DNA of 52,691 nt from Cytidiella melzeri (GCA_022592445.1 JABYQR010000311.1:1-52691), one strand, 5' to 3'. Shown: positions 32,878-45,923, counted from the first letter of the stretch. Translations and numbers: made by a program. The notes: a model not told the origin generated them from the letters alone.

Positions 32878-34863
32878 ATGTCTCTCCTTAGCAGCCGTGC
32901 TTACAGCCTGTTGGTGACTATACGCGTACTCTTCGCGTTCCTTGGTCATGGTTACATACATCCGGATGAATATTTCCAGAATGGAGAAGTAATAGCTGGT
33001 AAGCCTCGCAAACCTGTTGTACATTCCTTAAACGACGGTACATGATTAGGTGCAATATTTCAATGGCACCATCTTCGAACTTGGGAATGGGACTCCGCCT
33101 TCCCTTGCCGCTCAATACTGCCGCCGTTTTTGACAACCGGGCCACCATTGGCACTGTTGAACGCCGCGTTTGCTGGTATGTGCATCTGGTGGGCATTTGA
33201 AACCATCGTAACCGTAGATTTCCAGGAAACACGTCGAGTCGGATGGTTTTCCTGGCGGAACGGCTCTCTTCCCTTGTTCTTTCATTTGTGCTTGGTGAGT
33301 GAAATGATCATTCACCCATACCCGTTTGTTCGAAAGATTTGCTTCATAGACATATGTGTTGCGCAGCTGGTACCACTCGCTCGTGCTAAAGCATTGCTGC
33401 TACTGGCATCATCCCACGTACTTATGACCTTTCAAGTGCGACCGTTTTCCAATTCGTTAGAAGCAAACCTCGTGGCAGCTGCTCTTGCTGTACTCGGTCA
33501 TATGCTTTCACATCGACGCGGCGACGCCACCGTCAACAGGGTAATCCTACAGCTCACTCGAAGTATTGCTTGGCTCATGTCTCCCGTTGCAGACCTCCTT
33601 CTCAGCCCAGGCCAGCATGCTTGCCGTCATCCTAGTCATCGGCAGTATGACAAGGATCACCTTTGTTGCATTCGCGCTACCGGTTGCATTGCAAGCTTTA
33701 TTCCTGAGTCTTCAGCTGGCAAAGATTTCGGGCCGTTTCTCCCTTGTTCGCTGGATAAAGTCCGTCACAGTACCACTCTGCGTCGGATTTGTCGCCCTTT
33801 ATGGAGCGGTTGCGCTCGACAGTGTGTACTTTCTAGGAAGTTTGGGACGGCAAGTATTCACACCTTACAACAATTTACTATACAACATATCTGCGGACAA
33901 TCTGGCCAAGCACGGCCTACACCCGCGCTGGCTGCACGTAGCAGTGAACCTGCCGATGATGGTTGGACCAGGCCTTGTCATCTATGGACTGCTCGCTGCA
34001 AAGCGGGTGTTGACCGCTTCGTGGCTAGACACGACAAAACACCAACCAAGCTCACAGCTGGTCGTAAACCGAAGTTAGTAGCCTGCTACCTGACATTATC
34101 TATCTCTCGTCTCAATACTTTTATAGCGTGCATTTGGACTATCGGTCTATCGCTGGCTGTGCTATCATTGCAGCCTCACCAAGAATCGAGGTTTCTCGCT
34201 CCGCTTCTCGTTCCATTCGTGGTGCTCGTCGCCAACAGCGGGTACCTAAATGAAGCCAACAGACTTTTCTGGGTATGACCACAGCAAGCTCAACGTAGTA
34301 AATACACTGACTTCTATGGTTCGTAGATATCTTGGATCGTCGGGAATGTGTTCATGAGCCTGCTGTTTGGTGTGTTACACCAGGGCGGTGTAGTGCGCTC
34401 GCTTTTCCATCTCAACAGTCTGATATCCCTGCGGGCCACGCCAGGGAACTACGGGATAGTTTATTGGAAAACTTACATGCCTCCTTGGCATTTGCTAGGT
34501 GTTCCAGAACACGGTGGGCCTTTTCGGTACTCCTCCTTTCAAGTCGAGACTAATGCTCGCTGAGCAGAAATCCAATCCGGTCGCGTTTTTGTGACTGATC
34601 TTTCGGGCAGGTCATCGGATGAGGCGCAAGAATTCCTGCTATCTCTTCCTGGCCATCATTCAGAAACTACCACGTTGTATCTTGTGACACCGGAATTTGC
34701 GATGCAAAGCCTAGCCCCGTCTATTGAGCGGTGCTTCAAGACCGACAGACGTGTCTACCCTCATCTCGATTTGGACCACATATCCGAAAGTGTAGAGGCG
34801 GGTTGGCCGACCTGCTTTGCTTTAGGCGTATACAAAGCCGATCTCGACTGTGTGGCGTCGTAG
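32878..34863 (+). CDS. SMP3: GPI mannosyltransferase 4 (PIG-Z/Smp3)
   Basis: Adds the fourth mannose to the GPI anchor precursor in the ER lumen, using dolichol-phosphate mannose (glycosyltransferase family 22). The N-terminus has the family motif HPDEYFQNGE (residues 28-37) after a hydrophobic helix. Further matches are WEWDSAFPCRSILPPFLTTG, LLLASSHVLMTFQVRPFSNS, FTPYNNLLYNISADNLAKHG with LHPRWLH, and PHQESRFLAPLLVPF. Clear exons include 32878-32998, 33050-33175, 34327-34513 and 34568-34863. One intron pair between 33176 and 33370 is ambiguous because the frame is open there. Many hydrophobic segments fit a multi-pass membrane enzyme. Confidence 0.9.
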
Positions 34864-35210
34864 TTGAATTCGAAGAGCTGTTTGTAAGCTTTGTTTTACT
34901 GATAACGAATTAACATCAGAGTCATGGTGATTGACCCACCCAGCATGCTCAATTGCTAGGTCTCACGGGACGTCTGAAGCTCGCATCGTGCTGATTCATA
35001 TCGGCAAAGATTGCGCTGTCCTTGCCGATTGTCGGATGGTGCAGAACGACAAAGAGATCTTTGTTGAATATCCTTTGTCTTTACAGCTGTGGCGTCGAGA
35101 CACTCGTGATGAATGTGCACGCCATTGTTCCAACACCTTTCGCTGGCAGCCGTTAGCAGCTTGATTTGCCTCTTTCTTGAAGTCGGATAGTGGCGTTTGT
35201 GGCCCCGGCC

Positions 35211-35220
35211 TATATAAAAG
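35211..35220 (+). promoter_or_regulatory. TATA box of the downstream BTB gene
   Basis: The string tatataaaag lies 36-46 bases before the ATG at 35257. Good match, but start-site data are lacking. The rest of 34864-35256 shows no gene. Confidence 0.5.
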
Positions 35221-35256
35221 CGTTCCATACAGTGACGATTCGCCATACCTGAACTC

Positions 35257-36565
35257 ATGCCACTTCCAGCACCCGAGTCGTCCTCATCAATTCCCCACAG
35301 CATTTACCAGCCCAAAATCAGGCCTTCATCCTCTCCCCAGTCTAAATTTACTGCCACGAGTCCAGGTATCCTTTCGCCGGGCCCTGTTGCTGCCTTGCCA
35401 GACGATCACCGTGGTGTCCAACATCAAAGCTCGCTGTTTACGCAGCACAGCGAAAAAGACAGCCTGAACAAGCTGACTGGCGTACCCATCCCGTGGAAGT
35501 CCCAGACATACTCTGAGTACAAGTCAAACCTCTCCTATCGCTCTTTGAAGACTCACGATTCTGCTCCACTTGAGTATGAGCTCAAAACGCCTGTCACTTC
35601 TCCTGGCAGTTTCAGTGACTTGCCCTCGCCCCACTTGGAATCGAAGCTCTCTGCAGATGACGTTGCCGTCGATCACTTCTCTTCTCGTGCCTGCAGTCCA
35701 GCAGTGACTAGCCTCACTATAGACACCCCGCCCTCTCTTCGATCGGCACTGAGCTCCTTCAGTCGCATTCCAACTGCTTCTTCCAAGCGGAGGCACAGTC
35801 AATTCTACCTCACTGATACCTTAGTCGTCGTTGAAGTAAGATTTTGTGGCATAATGATTGAATGTGTTACTGATTGAATACAACTTCCAGGTAGATGGCT
35901 GTCTCTTTCGGATACACCGTTCTTTCCTTGAACGCGAATCGGCTCATTTTCGAGAAATATTCTCTCGAGACTCCTCCCTCGGCATACACGACGAGAACGC
36001 GATCCGATTGTCAAATATCCGTATAAATGAGTTTGAACGCCTGCTCCAGTTCTTGTACACCGGGTGAGCCTGTTCCCCCTCCAGTTTTCTGAATCACTCT
36101 TAAACCATCATGTCTAGTGTCCACTTTCAAGATCGCTACGCTTGGGAGAATTGGCTAGACCTCCTAGCGGCGGCAGACGCACTCGAGTGTCTGAATATTC
36201 GCCAACGAGCCATACGCGAACTCTATATTATTTCAATTGCCGTGCCGATGCATCCAGTCGACCGGATTCTCGTTGCGCGCAAACATAACATCACCTCCTG
36301 GCTTTCGCCCGCTTATGTTGACCTCTGCGTGAGGGATACTTCGCTCCTCAAGTGGGAGATCGATCTCTTGGGTAGCGAGCTTACATCTCGGCTCTGTGAT
36401 ATTCGCGAGAGGCTTTTGTTGGAGGTAATGGAGAGTCTCGTCGAACGTGAGCAGAGTGGTGGAGGGAAGCAGGAGAGCAAGCCTTTCCCGCATAGGTCCA
36501 CTTGTCGTGCGAAAAAATTCGTTAAGGACATTATTGTTGTAGAGTCGAAGGAAGTATGCAAGTAG
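35257..36565 (+). CDS. BTB/POZ domain protein (399 aa)
   Basis: Three exons: 35257-35835, 35891-36063 and 36118-36565. The first 185 residues are Ser/Pro-rich and probably disordered (SSSIPHSIYQPKIRPSSSPQ). The BTB fold follows (VDGCLFRIHRSFLERESAHF, FERLLQFLYTG, WLDLLAAADALECLNIRQRA) and a helical C-terminus with CRAKKFVKD. This is the common canonical BTB type of basidiomycetes. It differs from the split-BTB family at 988-26134: no acidic insert and no zinc ribbon. The protein may act in dimerisation or as a ubiquitin-ligase adaptor; the target is unknown. Confidence 0.83.
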
Positions 36566-37006
36566 GAGACCGACAAGTTTTCATCCGTCGTTTTGTTAGT
36601 TGCTTGCTTTATCAATGCATGTCAATATACCGTGCGTTCCAGGCTCTCCGTAGTAGCTGACTGCTTGCTTGGGAATTCGTGTGCGCCACAGCCAGTACCA
36701 GCATATGCTGCAGATACTCAGGCATTGCTACAGGAAAATGAATGCTACAGTAGTGTCACTGGACGCTGCCGCACTTCTGCGTCGTGCAGTTGCCGAAGCT
36801 GGCCGCGTCTGAATCAAAATAATATGAAGTCGTACAACATTCTTGCTTCCTTACCTCCATCTTCAGTGGCGAATTCATCACACGAATCTCACTGCCATCC
36901 TGTGGATCGACCGTGGCTCAGAGAACTCTACTAGCCAGTCTTCACGCACACCATTTGCTATCGTCACATCGAACAGCGAACGAACATCCTTGGCTCTCAG
37001 CTGTTC
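36566..37006. other. intergenic; no gene supported
   Basis: Frames here end soon. They could include a 5' exon of the Spo7 gene, but no splice joins them well to the conserved part. Confidence 0.45.
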
Positions 37007-38200
37007 ATGCCACCTCGACTCTCCTCACTTCCAACAAATGGCGCATTCAGCCCTCCTAACGATCCCAATACTTACCGGGATCTCCTACTGTTCGAAGAAC
37101 GCCTTAAAACGAATGCAGCCTCCCTGAACCGCAGGAAGCGTCGTTACCAATGTGTGTCAGTAATACGTGTTCGTATCTGTCTCGTATTCTCATCCATGGT
37201 TCCCTCTCTTAGTATTTCTCACACAACTCCTCCTGATCATTGCGTTCCTCCTGTCTGAGGTGCTGCTTCAGACGAACTTCCTGTCAATACCTTACGCTTG
37301 GATCCTGCGACGGCTTATACCTGATATCTACGGCACAAAAGTCGAAGTCCAAGTACACCGCTATTTTGCTCTCGGAATGCTCTGCGTCTCGGTAACAACT
37401 TTGGCTCTGTTCTTTCTCAGTGGGATGTACGCCGAGAAGATTGCTTATGCCAACAAGTGCGTGGCTCCCTCCTCATCGCGACATGTGCGGACACTTACAA
37501 ACCAAACAGATACATCCCTCACGCAAATCGAGCTCTTCGTAGCTTCAACATGTACCTGAACGTCCGCCAGCTCCCGTTGCGCTCCAAACTCCCTTTCAGC
37601 CCATTCGCGTTCCTCTTCCCACGTACTCCCCCTTCACCTTCTCTGGCCACATCGCAAGCATCGACGTCTCCACCCTCAACCACCTCAGGCGTGCGACGAT
37701 CTCCATCCCCCCAACGCGTGTCGACGCGCAGCTCATCAGTGCCAATAGCTCCCATACCCCCATCGCTCAACCCACGAGGCGAGCTCATATTCTCTTCACG
37801 CGTAGAACGTTCGTTCAGGGATTCATACGAGCGGTACCGCAACGCCTTTGAAAGAAAACGAGAAGAACGCGAACGGGCGGCGTACGAGGCTACTTGGCTA
37901 GGCTGGATATGTACAAAGGTGCTTCGGATTAAGCGTCCCCTGATCTTTTCTCCGACGGTACCAGGATCCGGGGGGAGTGGGACGGCGACACCGGTGCCAC
38001 GACCAGGGTCTGTGAGGGGAAGGGGGAGTGCGGCGGGCACGCCATCGTCTTCTCGACGGTCGAGTCCCATGCCGACGAGAGCGAGCCGGAGGACATCTTT
38101 GAGAAGTAGCATGGAGCTGGCGAGTGTTTTGGCTTCGAGTGCTGCAGGAGGCTCGGAGACGATTGTCGAGGTATCGGGGACAGAGAGCAGTGGTGTATGA
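37007..38200 (+). CDS. SPO7: Spo7-like Nem1-Spo7 phosphatase regulatory subunit
   Basis: Spo7 activates the Nem1 phosphatase on the nuclear/ER membrane, which dephosphorylates the lipin Pah1 and so controls phospholipid versus triglyceride synthesis. Exons: 37007-37151, 37213-37456 and 37510-38200, giving 359 residues. The conserved start is PNTYRDLLLFEERLKTNAAS then LNRRKRRYQ. It is followed by a first transmembrane helix (FLTQLLLIIAFLLSEVLL), a loop, and a second helix from about residue 98 (RYFALGMLCVSVTTLALFF). The C-terminus includes HANRALRSFNMYLNVRQ. The long Ser/Pro/Arg-rich tail is typical of basidiomycete forms. The start at 37007 is the first Met before the conserved domain. Confidence 0.87.
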
Positions 38201-38455
38201 GGAATGTCACCTGTCTTACGATAAAGTAGAGTTGCCTGTGTGGTACCTGCTATAATTGTTGTTCGTGCGTTTCTTCGAGTGGCATTGCGGCATAGTTGTA
38301 ATCTATATAATACGCTCCATAATTCATCAGGAGTTCTGTTCTACGTCTCGTCAGGCCACAAGGAATGTGGCGTAGTCCAAGCGGAGGTGTGGTCATGATT
38401 CCTACATACATTTGACATTGCACAACAAACCCTTGCGTACCTCCTGTGTGGGTGT

Positions 38456-39316
38456 TCATCGAGTGACTCGACTTGCCAACCAATATCGAAAACACCCATA
38501 GAGACAGATAGCCACTATCACCGCAAAGACTGTGAGCATCTTCGACCCGATCACTGAAGTTTCGTGCTCGACCTATGATGCAGACATGGTCAGTAACGAG
38601 TAAGGGTAAAGGTTGGAATTCTAGATGGGTTACGTACCACGGATGCGAACGGTGACAGGATAGGAATGGTAAAGTGCATGCCGGAATGTTTACGAGGCCC
38701 ATTAAAGCCTGTAGACAGAGAATAGTAGATGAAGACGGTCATGAAACCGACAAGTGTTGCTGAGAGAGCGAGCTGTGAAGATGGAGAATGCGTGTTTTGA
38801 ATGCACGATCCTCGAGATGTTTAGCCTGACAGAAAATTTGAGGTCGTGAGGTTCTGAGCACTTACGACGAGCTTTTCGAGCCGTGACTCTCGTATTTCAT
38901 GCGTCTTTCTCACCGAGGCCACTTCTTGCTAAACACAAAAACAACCACGCCACTGTGAGTTTCACGAGGAACACTCTCGCCTTGCGAAGTCGACAACGCA
39001 CCACCCGTTTAGCGTCCGCGTCGGAAGTGACATAGCTCAGCTCTTGCTGGTGCATTACTTTGGCGGAAAGCAAAGCTTCTGCGGTCAGCGCACGCGCAGC
39101 CCAGTACTGCTCGTTTGCCGTCATACTAGGCTGAGCCTTCGCCGTTGGTTGTTTGAAGGCATGAGTTGGGATGCTGGTAGTTTCAGTGTCGATCCGTGAT
39201 ACGACGGTTTGTAGACCTCGCAGTGCTGCCCCTTGGGCAAGTACCATGGTCCGACTCTTTGTTGGCGTGGCCGCATGGGAGCCAGCATGAGGAGGTGGTT
39301 TGCGTAGCTTGTTCAT
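38456..39316 (-). CDS. unrecognised two-helix membrane protein (208 aa)
   Basis: Four exons join cleanly: 39316-39005, 38928-38866, 38772-38638 and 38572-38456. The N-terminal half is hydrophilic with a likely coiled coil (EQYWAARALTAEALLSAKVM, DADAKRQEVASVRKTHEIRE). Then come two hydrophobic segments: LALSATLVGFMTVFIYYSL and, near the C-terminus, MLTVFAVIVAICLYGCF, ending in YWLASRVTR. I know no family name. It is transcribed toward the Spo7 gene, tail to tail. Each intron has GT-AG ends and the frame is kept throughout, which supports a real gene. Confidence 0.6.
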
Positions 39317-39895
39317 GTCGTGATACGTACATGAGGTGCGAGCGACAAGAGAGTCGAGACGAACGGTGTTTGCGTCTGTGCCTCACGCAGTATAATTACG
39401 TCGCTTAATTGACAGTTATCATATCGTCCCAAAGATACACATACCGAAATAGTTATGCAACACAAGGACTTTTACAGAAAGCGGCTAGCCGTCAGGAGAT
39501 GCTTGGTTCAAATTCAAACATTGAATGCGATAGATGTATTCACCGTCGCAATAAAGGGGGTCTTGGCGAGGTACTCAAGAGGAATTTCACGGTACTGTAA
39601 CGACTCGGATTTTTATACTACCAGCACTGTGCACCTCCAACTCTTCGACGTGATGCCGCAATGCCTCGTTCGAACGAGCAGAACAATTCTCCTCGACTCG
39701 GAGGTATACATTTCAGAGGCAGAGCGGGTCCCATCCTTGACACGTTAGTTGATGCAGCGCGCACTAACCGACACTGTGTTTTACCATGATATCTCAGGTG
39801 GACGTATCAAGAATCTGCCCGGCATACAGAACACAATCTTCTTGTGTGAAACATGCTCCAACCTTATACTACTGTTTGCTGTTCTATCCTCTCAT
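39317..39895. other. intergenic; one unsupported ORF
   Basis: A plus-strand frame of 97 codons at 39455-39748 has no recognisable domain or splice partner and is not called. The region holds the 3' flank of CSE1 and the 5' flank of the membrane-protein gene. Confidence 0.5.
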
Positions 39896-42800
39896 CTACA
39901 CAACGTAACCGCTGCTTGCCAGAGCTTGCACAAAAGACGCAACTTCAGGCTTCGCAGCCAGGAGTGATCTGACACGAGGATCCGCCTTTGAGAGCCGAAC
40001 CAGTTCTTGCCCCAAAAAGTCCCGCGGATCCCGCACGTAAGCCACTGGGTCCACTCTCGCTCCCTCCGACGATGCCAGCCGCGAGTACGCCGCTTGGTAT
40101 CCCGCAGTTTGCTCTTCATAGTCGATGGCGGAGATACCAGCGTCAGGATCCTCTTCCGTACTTTTCGTAAGATACTGCGGCTCCGAGAATAACCTCGTGA
40201 GCGCTCCAAAGGTATTGGGCCTGCGAGAGCAGAGCTTAGTTGTGGTTGAGCACAGCGAAGTGGGAAAATCTCGCACCAAGCCTGTATGGCGGGCTCACGA
40301 AGCATGTGCGAGCTCTGCGTGAGCAGCTTAGTCAAGCCTATCGCGGCGACTTTCCGGTCCTTCGTGGGCATTTTAGGAACTTGGGGGATGACAAAGTTCG
40401 ATAGGACTTGCGGCCATAGGCTATGTAACTGTTCATCACCAAGTCGGGGCGCAATGGTAAAAACGACACGTACTTTGGTTGGATCTCCTCAACAGGCTCG
40501 ATGATGAAATCGGGCGTGACACCTTCCGCATTGATCGCCATAGTGAAGAGCAAGAAGTGCACGAAGAGATACACGAACTTGTCCGTCTTGCTTGTCTGCA
40601 AGCGTGTCAGCATATCCATGACCAGTGCTCGCCGACACCGCTCCAGTGCAGACCTGTGCATCAGTGAGTTTGTGGAACACCTGCGCAAATCTGGACACTT
40701 ACGCAGGTACGTATTGGAAAACCGACTGCAAGAGATCAAAGCCCCATGCGTCATTGACCTTGGACGGGATGAGACGTTGTTGAATGACGGCTAGAACGGG
40801 TAGATATTGTCCGGTGGCAACCATCTGCTTTGCGTCGCGAGACAGGAAAGCTTTCAATAGCTTGACCAATCCGGGGACACTGCCCTTTTGCCCCCAAATA
40901 GAAGGAGTGAGGAGGAATGGCAGAAGCTCGCGGTACGCAGCCGGAACGTCCTGCGTATGTAGCTCAAGCATTTGTGCGAGAAGCTGGAAGACGTAAGGGA
41001 TATACTCTACACAACAGTCAGAAGCAAGCAAAAGCCAACAGTAAACATGAAACGCACGATCGATGTCAGTTTGCAGAATGAAGGTGAATGGGCCAAAGAG
41101 GGCTTGCTCGAAAGCCGGTAGGGTGTCCGGGTGTGCAGCAACAATAAATCTGTTGATGTAAGCACTGAGGCCAAACACAAATGTGAAGACTAGCACAAAC
41201 CTCATGAGAGCGGATATACTCTCAAAAATGAATTGATCGAAGTTAGGGTTGCTTGGATTTTTCGATATAACTCCCAGAATGTTGACGAGGCGTGCAAGAA
41301 TAGCCTCGTACCCTTCAGTGAGGGATGAGCGCGCGGTGATGATCACACGCATAACACCTAATTGACCAGGGCGTCATTAGGAGCTGGCGGCACGGAACAG
41401 GGCTTCACTGACACTTCATAAGATAATCATTCTCAGCCACCTTCTCCGGGGTACCAGCCTGCTCAACCTTCTTCAAAAGGGCATCAACCAACGGACGCGC
41501 AAACTCGTGTACGTCGGCTTGTGAGAACCTGTGACCTGTCAATACTTTGAGTAGAACGCAAAGCAGAGAGTGACACAGACAGCAATTGATTCCCTTGTTT
41601 GATGAGTAGTATACGCTCGATGCTGATTGCTGCGTAAGTATAGCAGACGTAGTTGTCCGAGCCCAGATGCGTGACGAGGAGGGGAAGTACGGAAAGTAAT
41701 TGTGGTTTTGTGAGCTAGCGCATTTTCCACTTGAGTGAATGTGGCTTGAAGATAGAATCGGATCTTACTTGTGTGCGGAAGGTGTATAAATACTTGATGG
41801 CATCGACTTGTAGCAACGGATGCACGCTGCCAGCAGGAGCCTGCAAGTCCTGAAAGATGTGCTCGGAGAAGAACCCTACCACATCTACCAGAACATTCGT
41901 GGAGGTGACACCTTGCTGTAAAGCACATTCAGCACATGATGTCTCGACGCCGCGGCATTTCACCTACTTGACTTGTACTTCCGCGAGTGGCAACGGCGGT
42001 CAGCAAATACACTGCGGTATCCTTCGACTTCCAACTATCCTCTTTGCTTTTGTTGTTGTTGTACTCCTGCAAACCTTGGTTGATCCATCCTCCCGCAACC
42101 TCCGTTGTCTCAGCCTCAAGACCAGATGAGACCAAGGCCTGGAGAAGATCTGCAGCAGCCTGACGGCGAGTCATCGCGTCATGAGAGCCAAGGCCGAGTC
42201 CACCTGAAGCTGCTGGCAGAGACAGATCTGTACGGATGTATTCGAGTGGATCATCTTCGAATTGCTCGATGTCGTGCTCTGTGCAGGTATCAAAAAGTTG
42301 CGTAACTGTTACAAAAATATAAATACCTCGGAGGACAATGTTTGGTACCACAACACCCTGCACCAAGCTAGAGATGGTATCTTTGGAGGAGAAAAGCTCC
42401 TTGTATTGGCCGGATCTTAAGGCGGTAGAAATGAAGCGGAGCGATTGAGAGACAAGCTGAGAATGAAGTGAATAGGGAGTTAGCATGAAGCGACAGTATA
42501 CTTACACCGTCATCGCCCAGACTTTTTCGTTTGCCTCCGCCAACGAGATCCCACACGGATCGCACAAGAGCTGGTACTGTAGCAGAGGCGAGGAGGACTT
42601 CTGCGTACAGCTTCACATGGAGCTAATTGAACATGTCTTTGTCAGCTTGCTGCCACATGAGTTGTATTTGGCGTATACCTCTGCAATCTCCAATATCCCG
42701 GTCTTAATTTGTGAGGGTAGAGATGCAGTCGTATCATCAGGCTGTCGGAGATATAGCGTCAACAGTTCTGCCTCTGGAGAGAATAACCTGACCCACGTCG

Positions 42801-43667
42801 CCTTGAAACTGCGGAGGATCCCATGTTAGGAACTTCAAATAAATACCATTATTCGATCCAAAGAATGCTGTATACGTGTCCTCAAAATCTGGCGGCAAGT
42901 CTTGGCATGTCAAATCGTAGTACAGCTCCACAAGTAGCACTTGAGCCTGTGCACGAAGTTCTGGCGTTGAAGTGTCATCCCCAGGTGCGTTGGTCAAGAG
43001 GAGGTTAGAGGTGTGCTGCAAGAGCTGCAGGAGCGGTTTGCTGAAGCTGCGGAGGACAAGGTTGATGACTGTGAACAGTTCATCGGAACGTGTGGCCGCT
43101 CGCCAATACACGAAGATTGAATGAGCTGTTTGCAGAACGCCAATGTTGATCGCGTAATTTGTGGGTGATAGTGAGTTGACGAGTTTCTGCCCAGAGAGAC
43201 TCTGTTAACTTTGAATGTAAAGAATATACTGTGAGACGCACATCGATGAGATCAGACCACCGGTGAGGGAAATCAGCACTGGCGATGAGTGATATTGATT
43301 CCGCAATCTGTGCACGTATGGTCTTGTCGCTCGGTGTTGAGAGTTGTATCATCGCCGCGACGAGAGCATCTTTCAGAGCCGCTTTATCAGACTCTGGAAC
43401 AGGTGCTTCTTCCTGCACAAAGCGGTCAGTTAGTCGATCACAGTGCAGAAATTTGACACGTACATCCTCCCATTTGTTTTTCACCACATTTTTAAAGAAA
43501 ACGCTCGCAGCAAGACGCACTGAGCGATCTTGCGATACCTCGAGCACAAGTCGCAACAGAACGGGAAGGAAGCCTGGTTGTACGCTGAGAGCGTGTAGAT
43601 TCTGTTCTGCTTGTTTTCGGGAGCTGGGGTTCAACGACGCGAGCAAGAGAGCTGGCAGGTCTGACAT
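39896..43667 (-). CDS. CSE1: importin-alpha re-exporter (exportin-2, CAS/Cse1)
   Basis: Carries importin-alpha back from nucleus to cytoplasm with RanGTP. The N-terminus matches Cse1 closely (LPALLLASLNPSSRKQAEQN, RLAASVFFKNVVKNKWED) and is the importin-beta N-terminal repeat. Later exons give further HEAT-repeat parts: LTEGYEAILARLVNILGVIS, HPDTLPAFEQALFGPFTFIL and YRELLPFLLTPSIWGQKGSV. The last exons read PTKDRKVAAIGLTKLL and IQAW, joined to PNTFGALTRLFSEPQYL after a 57-base intron. The gene is broken by many short introns. The start is the ATG at 43667; an in-frame ATG 20 codons upstream is less likely. I see no lesion. Exons between 41350 and 43250 were recognised but not all borders were fixed. 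Confidence 0.92.
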
Positions 43668-44171
43668 CGTGAATGTCGTGAACGAAGAAAGAGAACAGAG
43701 ATCGGATGGAGGAAAGGTTGCGAGCACCTCCTTCGCTGCACGCGCCGCACGCGTTCAATGACACGTATCACGTGACTCGCCCAGTCTAAGTGTTTGGTTA
43801 GGCGGCGGGCTCCTGAGCTCGAGCTTTCTTCCTATTCTCCTGCACACCTCTCGCTCTCTTGAAATCAGGAGCGTTTCATGGCAAACCGAATCTGCGGCTG
43901 TAGGCTCACTGCTTCTGGAACTTTGACAATAGCTCGCGGTCGGATATACAACTATCTGAGCAATCTGTGCAACCTGTCAGCATCTGCCAGCTTGTGTCTG
44001 CTTCATACACGCTTGAAGTTCTCTCGCCGCCAGCCAGCATAATTGACCATTGTTCAATGCTAAAGCCTTTACTGGTCAAAGTAGCCGTGTGAAACTCTGC
44101 CCAGATCTGATGCCGTGGGTGCGAGAATAGTCTTTCCCGTGTGCTGCTTGTACAACCCAACACAAACCACC
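43668..44171. promoter_or_regulatory. divergent promoter region of CSE1 and SDR1
   Basis: The two start codons point away from each other across 504 bases. No other gene is seen and no clear TATA box was found. Confidence 0.45.
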
Positions 44172-45153
44172 ATGTCCTCCTCGACCATCCTCCAGCTCTT
44201 CACCGCTATAGGTGCCGCCGTCGCCCTCAAAGCCGCTTACGACTTATCCTCTTTCCTCCATTTCTACCTCCTTAGTCCACCCAAGTATCATCGGTACCTG
44301 TATGGTACGGCTCCCTATGCACTTGTCACCGGAGCCACAGATGGTATTGGCAAAGCTGTGGCGAAGGAACTGTACGAGAAGGGCTTCAGCCTTGTCATTC
44401 ATGGACGCAACTCAGACAAGCTGCGCAAAGTACAACAGGAGATCAAGGGGAGCAATGGTACGAGGGATGTCAGGCTCTGGGTAGCCGACGCGAGTTCGCC
44501 AGATGTCGACTTTACGAGCGCAGTCAACCTGTGGGAAGACATTGAGATAACGCTGGTCTTCCATAATGTCGGAGGTGCTGAAGCAAAGGGAGCGAGGTAA
44601 TTGCATTCTACCTACGCCGGATATTACCTGACTTCTTACACGTTATACAAACCTCAGAATTGACGAAATCCCCGAAAAGGTGCTCATGGATGACCTGCGC
44701 AGGAATGCCACATTCCCCTGGATGCTTTCGCGTGCACTCCTCCCAAAGCTGCGCAAGGCATCTGGTCCTGTCGAATTGGTGTTCGTAGGCTCGCTTGCTG
44801 CTGAGCTCCCGGTGCCCTGCCTTAATCCTTACGGAGCTACGAAAGCTTTTCTACAGCAGATGAGCGACACTATTGCTGCGGACGAGCGGATTCGCAAACC
44901 GACCAACGTCACTACGATGTATCTTAGGGTCGGAAGCGTCGTCTCCGGTTCTCATCGCGTGCCCGCGACGCTCTTCTCCCCAAGCTCAGAGTTATTCGCA
45001 AAGCATATCGTGCACAAGATCGGATGTGGCAAACGTTCTGTCATGGTGTATCTTCCACATGCTTTGCAATTGTGGTCAATGAGACTTATGCCTGACAGCT
45101 TCATCCTCAAAGCTCTCGCGGATGCTGCAGAAGCGGAAGTGAAGCGAGCATGA
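44172..45153 (+). CDS. SDR-family 3-ketoacyl-CoA reductase/steroid dehydrogenase-like, copy 1
   Basis: NAD(P)H-dependent oxidoreductase of the classical short-chain dehydrogenase family, closest in layout to the membrane-bound 17-beta-HSD12/very-long-chain 3-oxoacyl-CoA reductase group. Two exons (44172-44596 and 44658-45153) give 306 residues. The N-terminal hydrophobic segment (LQLFTAIGAAVALKAAYDL) precedes the dinucleotide-binding TGATDGIG at 53-60 and the HNVGG turn. The catalytic set is Ser187, Tyr200, Lys204 (NPYGATKAF). The substrate is not known. The start is the ATG in the ACCATG context; upstream in-frame codons are ignored. A paralog follows 770 bases downstream. Confidence 0.88.
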
Positions 45154-45923
45154 TCATCTCACGTGAGTTCCTCTGTATCTTCGCTTGCTTGTCCTTGCCG
45201 CTGAGTTTGCTTTTTGGCGGCTAGCAAAGTTTACTGTAATCTACATGTGGAGTTTGGTGAACCCGTTATTGCATGTTGTTTTAGCCCAACCCCAGCTCTG
45301 AACAAGTGCTCGAGCCTATTGTGCGTCAGTCGAACATCTGCTACTTGCTTGGAAGGCTCAGTCTGCCCAATTTGTGTCTGCTACGTGACTTTGCGCCGTT
45401 TACGGATGCTTCCTTTGAAACAGAAGTCCTTCCCCGACGGTGTTGAAGGCGCGTTGTTTACCGGTGACCTGCTGCGCTGCTATCTGTCGTATCCTTTGCT
45501 ACCAATGTTCCGCACCGGCACCAACCTACATTGGGAGCGCTGGCCGTTGGAGTTTCGGCTTATGGAGGCGCTTTAATGGTTCCCGACATTACGTGGATCG
45601 GAAGCCATAGCGCGGACTTTGGCCTCCGACCAGCGTTGAAACAGTGTCAGAGTGCTCTTTACCGCGACTAGCTTGTCTGCCCTTCTCTTATCTCTAGCAA
45701 AAGCTCTGTCTAGAGCCCCTACGCCGGCCAGGTGCGCACTATAGTTGGCAAGTGATTGCTCTCTATGATTTCGTCCTTCTTGCACCAAATCGCGCGGCCA
45801 GAACTTCCCATTCTAACGGGCTGTACGTCCCGTACCTATGTCATTGGGAGGCGCTCGAAAAACGCTTGGAACATATGTTTTACTCACCTCCATAATCTTC
45901 TCGTTCAGCGCAACCCAACTGCC
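45154..45923. other. region between the SDR paralogs; no gene called
   Basis: A 120-codon frame at 45214-45576 has no recognisable domain and no splice signals that help. It may be 3' UTR and promoter sequence. Confidence 0.45.

Noticed and set aside
39495..39530. tRNA gene from a B-box-like GGTTCAAATTC
   Set aside because: No A box at the right distance and no cloverleaf pairing was seen. I found no tRNA or rRNA elsewhere in the window.
39455..39748. 97-codon ORF as a gene
   Set aside because: No recognisable domain and no supporting context between two well-defined genes.
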